NCBI RefSeq assembly: GCF_013282725.1
Contig: NZ_CP054043.1
Span: 3,348,001-3,412,000, forward strand
DNA: 64,000 nt
Origin: Yersinia mollaretii ATCC 43969
GTDB lineage: Bacteria > Pseudomonadota > Gammaproteobacteria > Enterobacterales > Enterobacteriaceae
Direction: 5' to 3'
Shown here: one piece after another, positions 58,765 to 64,000 of the stretch
Layout of the letters: each line of letters begins with the position of its first letter
How positions within the stretch are numbered: position 1 is the stretch's first letter
Notes under the pieces: model-generated
The model's input: only the letters and a program-made list of their open reading frames with translations
What the model was told of the DNA's origin: nothing
Database searches by the model: none
Position numbers and translations under genes: made by a program

Positions 58765-59249
58765 TGTATACCTAAGTAATTAGCTTGCTATGATGGGATA
58801 CGAACTGAGATACACATTAACCTTTAACTACGTGTAAATGCAGCGGAAAACGGTCTTTCATTTGGCTAGTTGCCTTACCGGCCAACTCCACTCACTCCAT
58901 AAACCCCGTTGCCATGCCACCACCAATTTCTCCCGTAGTTCCCGGGGTGAAACCCAGATTCGGCCATCTGAAACAGATGGCTAGTGATATTTGAGAAAGA
59001 TCGGCGTTAGGTTTTGTACTCTATTGAAACTGCTAAGCAGCTCTATATGAATATCTAGGGTATTTCCAGCAACCCTATAGATATAGATGTTGTGCAGGTT
59101 GGTTTGGGTACAGCAAGAAGTAAACTTATATGGAAACAACATACTTCTTTGAGATGAAGCCCATTCTCCGCATCTGATAATACTTTCATCACTATCTTGG
59201 TGATACCTTAAATAAAAAATGACTGCATCTTTTATTACAAGGACGATAT
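58765..59249. other. Upstream region of gajA
   Basis: About 485 bp with no gene. Contains the perfect hairpin GCCATCTG-AAA-CAGATGGC (58963-58981). It should hold the promoter of the Gabija operon. Confidence 0.5.
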
Positions 59250-60977
59250 ATGCCGATGGTTCGCCACTTAGAAATAGAGAACTTCCGTTCCATAAAAAAG
59301 TTAGTTTGGTGTCCTTCTCCCGGATTGAACTGTCTGATCGGCACTGGGGACTCAGGGAAATCGACAATATTAGACGCCATTGATCTCTGTCTTGGTGCAA
59401 GAAGGTCTTACTCTTTTAATGATGCTGATTTCTTCAAATCGAATGTCAATTCGCCAATCATAATTAGTGTTACACTTGGTAAGCTGGATGACGAATTGTT
59501 GAGCATTGAAAAGTACGGATTATTTCACCGTTCTTTTAATTCAGTGAATAACGAAATATATGATGAACCACAACCCAATATGGAGACGGTTCTAACTATC
59601 AAGATGTCAGTTGACGCAGATTTGGAACCAGATTGGCGCTTGTACTCAGTAAGGGCTGATGCGGATGGAATCGAGCGACGGCTCCCATGGAAACATCGAG
59701 AACTAATATCTCCCGCACGGTTAGGAACGACGTCTTACAATAACCTCGCTTGGGGTAGTCGTTCAGTTCTCAATAGGCTTTCGGAAGATACTTTTGATGT
59801 TTCCTCAGTTCTGGCGCAATTAGGTAGGCAAACTCGTCAAGCCTTTGCAACTGAACAAATTTTAGGAGTAACAAAGGTTCTTGAGCAAGTAGAGACAATT
59901 GGAAATAATCTTGGCGTCCCATTAGAGGGAGTAAAAGCATTATTAGATGTGAATGGATTATCTTTATCTAGTGGTGCAATAAGCCTTCATAACAATAATG
60001 ATACCCCACTCAGACAGCTTGGTACGGGTTCATCTCGACTTCTTATTAGTGGTATTCAAAAAGCCACTAGTCGTTCAACTATGCTTATTGTTGACGAAGC
60101 TGAATATGGTCTTGAACCGTACCGTATTACTAGGCTGCTCCATGAGCTGGGTTCTAAAGATACTGAACCAACAAAACAAGTTTTTATTACAACTCATTCA
60201 CCACACGTACTTCGTGAACTGCAAGCCAATCAGCTTCATGTGCTCCGCCCTATAGTGCTACCCCCACCAAATATTCCCCCAATTCTAAATCCTGCTTCAC
60301 ATATCGTATACCACCTTCAAGGTGGAGATAACCAACAGGCAACGTTGAGGGTATGTGCAGAAGCCTTTTTGAGTAAAAAAGTAATTGTATGTGAAGGAAA
60401 AACAGAAGTTGGGCTAGTTAGAGGGATAGACTTATATTGTAGTGATAAGCATGCTACGACTATAAACTCTAAAGGAGTGTATTGTGCCGATGGTGGTGGA
60501 GACAATATGTATTCCCGAGCTAAAGTATTTGCTTCTTTAGGATACCCAACCGCTATTTTCAAAGATTCAGATAAAGCCACCATACACCAACCGTTAACCG
60601 CAGAAGTAAACGCGCTTGGAATAAATGTTTTCGAGTGGAATGATAATAATGCAACAGAGGATGCCTTATTTAAAGCATGTCCACCAAATCTGATTTCCCA
60701 ATTATTAGATATAGCAATTGAACGGAAAGGGGAGGACGCTGTACGAGCCGGAATTCTGGCGTGCTCAGAAAATAGAATTAATTTAGATCATTGTAGAAAC
60801 AACTTTGATGATTCGTACCGAGTTATACTAGCAAAAGCGGCAAATAAGAAGAGTTGGTATAAAGACATAGAACCAGCCGAAAGTATTTTTTACCGTGTTG
60901 TATCACCTAATTACGAAAATTTTAGTGTGGTTCTAACTGCAACCGTTGCTTCACTTTTTTCTTGGGCATCCCAGTAA
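59250..60977 (+). CDS. gajA: Gabija protein GajA (OLD-family ATPase/TOPRIM nuclease)
   Basis: 575-residue protein; GajA is a nucleotide-sensing DNA endonuclease that assembles with GajB against phage. The N-terminal ABC-type ATPase has Walker A LIGTGDSGKST (residues 29-39, Lys37), signature-like LGTGSSRLLIS, Walker B MLIVDEAEYGLEP (D282-E283) and His switch FITTHSPH (H316). The C-terminal TOPRIM has KKVIVCEGKTEVG (E382, E386) and IFKDSDKA (D439, D441). Length matches described GajA (about 578). AAGGA precedes the ATG. The helicase gene follows after 10 bp. Family OLD is certain; Gabija follows from the pair. Confidence 0.9.
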   Translation: MPMVRHLEIENFRSIKKLVWCPSPGLNCLIGTGDSGKSTILDAIDLCLGARRSYSFNDADFFKSNVNSPIIISVTLGKLDDELLSIEKYGLFHRSFNSVNNEIYDEPQPNMETVLTIKMSVDADLEPDWRLYSVRADADGIERRLPWKHRELISPARLGTTSYNNLAWGSRSVLNRLSEDTFDVSSVLAQLGRQTRQAFATEQILGVTKVLEQVETIGNNLGVPLEGVKALLDVNGLSLSSGAISLHNNNDTPLRQLGTGSSRLLISGIQKATSRSTMLIVDEAEYGLEPYRITRLLHELGSKDTEPTKQVFITTHSPHVLRELQANQLHVLRPIVLPPPNIPPILNPASHIVYHLQGGDNQQATLRVCAEAFLSKKVIVCEGKTEVGLVRGIDLYCSDKHATTINSKGVYCADGGGDNMYSRAKVFASLGYPTAIFKDSDKATIHQPLTAEVNALGINVFEWNDNNATEDALFKACPPNLISQLLDIAIERKGEDAVRAGILACSENRINLDHCRNNFDDSYRVILAKAANKKSWYKDIEPAESIFYRVVSPNYENFSVVLTATVASLFSWASQ

Positions 60978-60987
60978 GGACTACGAC

Positions 60988-62409
60988 ATGATGCTTGATG
61001 AGGTAATTGAATGTAACATAGGCTCAGTCGTTGCCCCTGCGGGGTGTGGGAAAACCCAACTGATTATTGATATCTTAAGTATTAAACAGTCAAAGCCATA
61101 TTTAGTCTTAACGCATACAACTGCTGGGGTGTCCGCCCTGAAGAGGCGTCTTCGTAATCTCAAAGTACCCGCTGAAAATTACGTAGTGACAACTATCGAT
61201 GGCTGGAGTCTTAGGATAGCTAACAGCTTTCCACGTTCTTGTCCTATTCAATACTCAATGGATAATGAACGTCTTTTTTATCCGGAACTTCGTCAAGTTG
61301 TGCTTCATTTTCTCAATACAGGCGCATTGAATCAGATAGTAAAGGCAAGTTATTCAAAGCTATTTGTCGATGAATATCAAGACTGTAACTCAGAACAACA
61401 CGCTATGGTTGTTTCACTTTCGTCAATTGTTCCCACAGTTGTTTTTGGTGATCCAATGCAATGCATTTTTGATTTTCGTAATGCTGTAATGCCAAACTGG
61501 GAGTCAGATGTCCAGCGTATTTTCCCTCTGATTGGCACCTTGAATACACCATGGCGATGGAATAATGCGAAAGCGGCGCAACTCGGGCTATGGGTTTTAG
61601 AAGCACGTGAGCTTTTAAAGCAAAACAAAACTATAGATTTACTGACATGTCCTAACCATATATTTTGGCATACTTTGACAGGGAACACTCAAATAGACCT
61701 TACAAATCAACGTCATGAACAACATTCTATTTTGAACCGTTTCCCAACAGACTCTTTACTAGTGATTGGTAGTTCAGTGAATGAGCTATCGCGACATAAA
61801 TATGCTCAAGGCTCCTCCCGTATTGAAGTCGTCGAGAAAGTGAGTTTGGAAACTGTAATAGCCGCAGCCCGTCAATTTGATTTACTCCACGGACAAGCTC
61901 TTGTCGATGCAATTTTGCAAGTTGCATCGACAATGCTGACAAATGTTGAAATACCGCAAACAACTAGACGGATAGAAACAATTCTTAGTGGTCGAAGTAG
62001 ATCCCCTGTTACTCTTTCAGAGCAGGCGTTTTGCAATATCGTTGCAAATAGTTCGCGTCATAATATTCTAGCTGCCCTTCAACAGTTAGAGTTAAAACAA
62101 GGTACCCGTCTATATAGAAGATCAGCGTATACCGCTTTAAAGGATACAATTTCTCTCTCTATAAGCGTTCCAGAAAAGACAATATCTGAAGCTGCATCTA
62201 TTGTCCGCGAGCGAGTACGTCAAGAAGGCGATAGAAGAATCCCAAACAGAGCTATAGGTTCCACTTTGTTGCTTAAAGGTCTTGAAGCTGATCACTGCCT
62301 AATCCTTGATGCACAAGGCCAAGGTATGAATGCAAGACATCTATACGTAGCACTTTCTCGAGGAGCTAAAACAGTAACTATATTCTCGAAGTACCAACAT
62401 ATTGGTTAG
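60988..62409 (+). CDS. gajB: Gabija protein GajB (UvrD-like helicase)
   Basis: 473-residue superfamily 1 helicase from ATG 60988 (MMLDEVIECNIGS), with AAGGA 8 nt upstream. An earlier TTG at 60946 would overlap gajA and is less likely. Walker A VAPAGCGKTQLI (Lys22), motif II LFVDEYQDCNS (D128-E129), motif III VVFGDPMQCIFD (Q158), NTPWRWNN motif IV-like, and motif VI LYVALSRGAKTV (R458). It lacks large 1B/2B insertions, as GajB does. In Gabija it binds DNA ends exposed by GajA and helps activate it. Usual length about 494. Confidence 0.9.
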   Translation: MMLDEVIECNIGSVVAPAGCGKTQLIIDILSIKQSKPYLVLTHTTAGVSALKRRLRNLKVPAENYVVTTIDGWSLRIANSFPRSCPIQYSMDNERLFYPELRQVVLHFLNTGALNQIVKASYSKLFVDEYQDCNSEQHAMVVSLSSIVPTVVFGDPMQCIFDFRNAVMPNWESDVQRIFPLIGTLNTPWRWNNAKAAQLGLWVLEARELLKQNKTIDLLTCPNHIFWHTLTGNTQIDLTNQRHEQHSILNRFPTDSLLVIGSSVNELSRHKYAQGSSRIEVVEKVSLETVIAAARQFDLLHGQALVDAILQVASTMLTNVEIPQTTRRIETILSGRSRSPVTLSEQAFCNIVANSSRHNILAALQQLELKQGTRLYRRSAYTALKDTISLSISVPEKTISEAASIVRERVRQEGDRRIPNRAIGSTLLLKGLEADHCLILDAQGQGMNARHLYVALSRGAKTVTIFSKYQHIG

Positions 62410-62508
62410 TTGCCATACCGATTTATTAGCCCTAAAAGGGTAGGTGAACACAATCCTTAATGGGCTATGCTAGGTCTACTAGACTACAGATGAGTAGTGA
62501 AGCTACTG

Positions 62509-62760
62509 TTACTTTTCCTGATTTTGATTCCAGTTCTCCCACCATTTACCTATATCATCGACCACATCTAATAAGCCACCAGATGACTTCTGGATATCAT
62601 TAAGTTGATCAATCTGACCTTGAAAAGTAGTTGCGTAATTGTCTGCTTGAATTCTTTTAGCTGCTTTTACATCACCTCTCCTAAAGTCAATTAAACCACT
62701 TCCTACCATAGCCCCTAAGATGACAACTAGGATAATGCCTTTTATCAGTATTTTCTTCAT
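62509..62760 (-). CDS. Small membrane-anchored protein, unknown
   Basis: 83-residue protein: Lys-rich start and one N-terminal membrane helix (GIILVVILGAMVGSGLI, residues 8-24), then a polar region with DVKAAKRIQADNYATTFQGQ and a Trp/Asn tail (KWWENWNQNQEK). Probably inner membrane with a periplasmic tail. Convergent with gajB. Family not recognised. Confidence 0.55.
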   Translation of the reverse strand: MKKILIKGIILVVILGAMVGSGLIDFRRGDVKAAKRIQADNYATTFQGQIDQLNDIQKSSGGLLDVVDDIGKWWENWNQNQEK

Positions 62761-62830
62761 TGTTAGACCTATTATATCAATTCTTACAGAATGTTAGCGT
62801 GAGTAGTACAGAATCTCCTCATGCATTATT

Positions 62831-62877
62831 GATCGGTTAACTCGATCGATAAAGAGATTTCGATCGTTTAAATCGAT
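62831..62877. promoter_or_regulatory. Two 16-bp operator-like direct repeats
   Basis: GATCGGTTAACTCGAT (62831-62846) and GATCGTTTAAATCGAT (62862-62877) agree in 14 of 16 bases, each nearly palindromic. They start 31 bp apart, close to three helical turns. Phage-repressor-operator-like arrangement 83 bp before the small ORF pair. Confidence 0.5.
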
Positions 62878-62959
62878 ATAAAAATTTATTTGGGGTATAA
62901 AGGGATGGTTCCAATAAGAAAGGATGTTCGCAGAACTATTATTTTGAGTAGGTTAGGCA

Positions 62960-63073
62960 ATGAGCGAATTAGAAGAGGCGGGAAATATCAATAACGTCAT
63001 AAAACTCATTGTTTTTAGAGGGATAACTCCACCTCTAGCTTGGTTATACAACCAATACATGCAGGAACAATAA
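62960..63073 (+). CDS. Candidate 37-residue protein
   Basis: ATG 62960 opens MSELEEAGNINNVIKLIVFR and ends YNQYMQEQ. The ribosome site is weak (GGTTAGG). It ends 2 bp before the next small ORF, and both lie behind the paired repeats at 62831. Family not recognised. Confidence 0.4.
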   Translation: MSELEEAGNINNVIKLIVFRGITPPLAWLYNQYMQEQ

Positions 63074-63075
63074 CG

Positions 63076-63216
63076 ATGAGTAACCCAGATGCCCAAAAAT
63101 CGATCGGGGGTAAAACACTATGTGTATTCAGTAATAAGATTTACAGTTTTCAACACGTGGACAAGGGGGCATGTCCTTATTCCAAAACGTTTGATATGAA
63201 GAATAGTAATTATTAA
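63076..63216 (+). CDS. Candidate 46-residue protein
   Basis: ATG 63076 with AGGA 8 nt upstream opens MSNPDAQKSIGGKTLCVFSN, then KIYSFQHVDKGACPYSK and a polar end. Two Cys. It is 2 bp behind the 37-residue ORF, an operon-like spacing. Family not recognised. Confidence 0.4.
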   Translation: MSNPDAQKSIGGKTLCVFSNKIYSFQHVDKGACPYSKTFDMKNSNY

Positions 63217-63311
63217 CCTTTATATCCAGACAGACTTGGAGTCTCGACTATCTACAAGAAGATGGTCAATATCCAAGAGTGTCCCTTGTAGTTGCTTTGC
63301 GACCAGACAAA

Positions 63312-64000
63312 TTAAACGCTATCAATACAATCAACTACCGGTAGTAAGTCTTTTATTGTTGGGGGGTGGGCATATATATCAGTCATCCCTAAATTACGAG
63401 TTCGGCTATGCCCTACAACAAATTGAATTAATGCAACGTTAGCAATAACAGTTATAGCTTTGCTGATGAATGTATGACGTAGACTATGAATGCGTCGTTT
63501 TAGCCCAGACTCATCATGATCAGGAATCTCAAGTTCTCTCATTACGCTCACCCATAGATTAGTAGTAGTTGTGTAATCCGGTAAATCGCTAAAAATCTGA
63601 TCACTATGGGATAAGGTTTCAATCCGTTTTAATAATGCTTCCTCTATAGATTTATGGATCGGAACATTCCGTTTTGCGTGTTTTGTCTTACCACCTTTGA
63701 TGGATATATAATAACGACCGGTATCGTCATTTTGTTTTATACTTTCTTTACGGATATCGGCTATTTCGCCACGGCGAGCGCCAGTATAGATTAGAGTAAG
63801 GAAATACAATTTCCGCCGATCATTATAAGGTAATTCATTGAGATAACTTTTGAGTTTGATCATTTCTTTAGCGCTATAGTATCCACCTCTGTTCGATGTA
63901 ACTTCATAATTGATACCCTCAGTAGGAGACTTTAAAAGGATGTCTTTCTGGCCTACCAGATAGGTACTGAGCAACGAGCGCCAAATTTTGAGGTGTTTAT
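63312..64000 (-). CDS. Tyrosine-type site-specific integrase, N-terminus outside window
   Basis: The frame is open from base 64000 to the stop at 63312, 229 codons of a larger protein. It shows the core-binding region end (HLKIWRSLLSTYLVGQKD) and the full catalytic domain: Arg I in YTGARRGEIADI, Lys in GGKTKHAKRNVPIH, HSLRHTFIS (His-x-x-Arg), FVVGHSRTRN (His) and nucleophile Tyr in MTDIYAHPP. All catalytic residues are present. It should catalyse integration and excision of the island. The attachment site is probably beyond the right edge. Confidence 0.93.
   Translation of the reverse strand, partial: KHLKIWRSLLSTYLVGQKDILLKSPTEGINYEVTSNRGGYYSAKEMIKLKSYLNELPYNDRRKLYFLTLIYTGARRGEIADIRKESIKQNDDTGRYYISIKGGKTKHAKRNVPIHKSIEEALLKRIETLSHSDQIFSDLPDYTTTTNLWVSVMRELEIPDHDESGLKRRIHSLRHTFISKAITVIANVALIQFVVGHSRTRNLGMTDIYAHPPTIKDLLPVVDCIDSV

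Noticed and set aside
56316..59029. Shared 13-mer TACTCTATTGAAA at 56316 and 59017 as possible att or recombination sites
   Set aside because: Short, AT-rich and not flanked by further identity; probably chance.

Overview
The window is chromosomal DNA of an enteric gammaproteobacterium, most likely a Yersinia species. Most genes keep the order of the E. coli 27-28 minute region (tyrT-purU-ychJ, rssB, hns, tdk, adhE, ychE, oppABCDF, yciU, clsA, yciY, yciI, tonB-yciA-yciB-yciC-ompW, the trp operon, yciV-yciO). Several features point to Yersiniaceae of moderate GC: two tandem oppA genes, trpG and trpD as separate genes, ugd next to hns where E. coli has galU, and ERIC-type repeats. The genus is an inference from layout and protein resemblance; no search was run.

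Layout. 1-763 is exonuclease III (xthA), cut by the left edge. 1.5-2.4 kb is an AT-rich LysR-type regulator. 2.5-3.3 kb holds two tRNA-Tyr genes with duplicated tRNA 3'-end repeats and a stringent-type promoter. 3.4-14.3 kb carries purU, ychJ, a candidate 23-residue protein behind two perfect CRP-type sites, a GNAT remnant, rssB, ugd, hns, tdk and adhE. 14.3-23.2 kb has ychE and the oligopeptide ABC transporter oppA1-oppA2-oppBCDF. 23.2-36.1 kb is the yciU-to-ompW block, with several lineage-specific additions: a small secreted protein, an EAL-domain protein, a SulP permease and a BON lipoprotein. It also holds a four-copy ERIC-like tandem array just after ompW. 36.3-43.2 kb is a complete trpLEGDCFBA operon on the minus strand with TrpR operator, leader peptide and attenuator. 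43.4-44.9 kb is rnm(yciV)-yciO.

From about 44.9 kb the E. coli-like order stops and accessory DNA begins. First come a giant autotransporter (2347 residues, extended signal peptide) and a LuxR-type regulator directly behind it. Then, from about 54 kb to the right edge, lies a mobile island. It holds a YagK/YfjJ (inovirus Gp2-like) HUH-type replication protein, a serine recombinase, a divergent 46-residue membrane peptide, an unrecognised 342-residue protein and two small basic or Cys/His-containing proteins. It also holds a two-gene Gabija-type defence system (GajA OLD-family ATPase/TOPRIM nuclease plus GajB UvrD-like helicase), further small ORFs behind phage-operator-like repeats, and a tyrosine integrase running off the window.

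How the genes work together. The Opp, tonB and ompW genes serve uptake across the envelope. hns, rssB, the CRP/FNR-type sites and the trp attenuator are conserved regulation. The island combines mobility (integrase, serine recombinase, HUH protein) with anti-phage defence (Gabija). The best places to look for something undescribed are the island's unrecognised proteins beside Gabija, the CRP-linked micro-ORF at 5082, and the covarying ERIC-like array.
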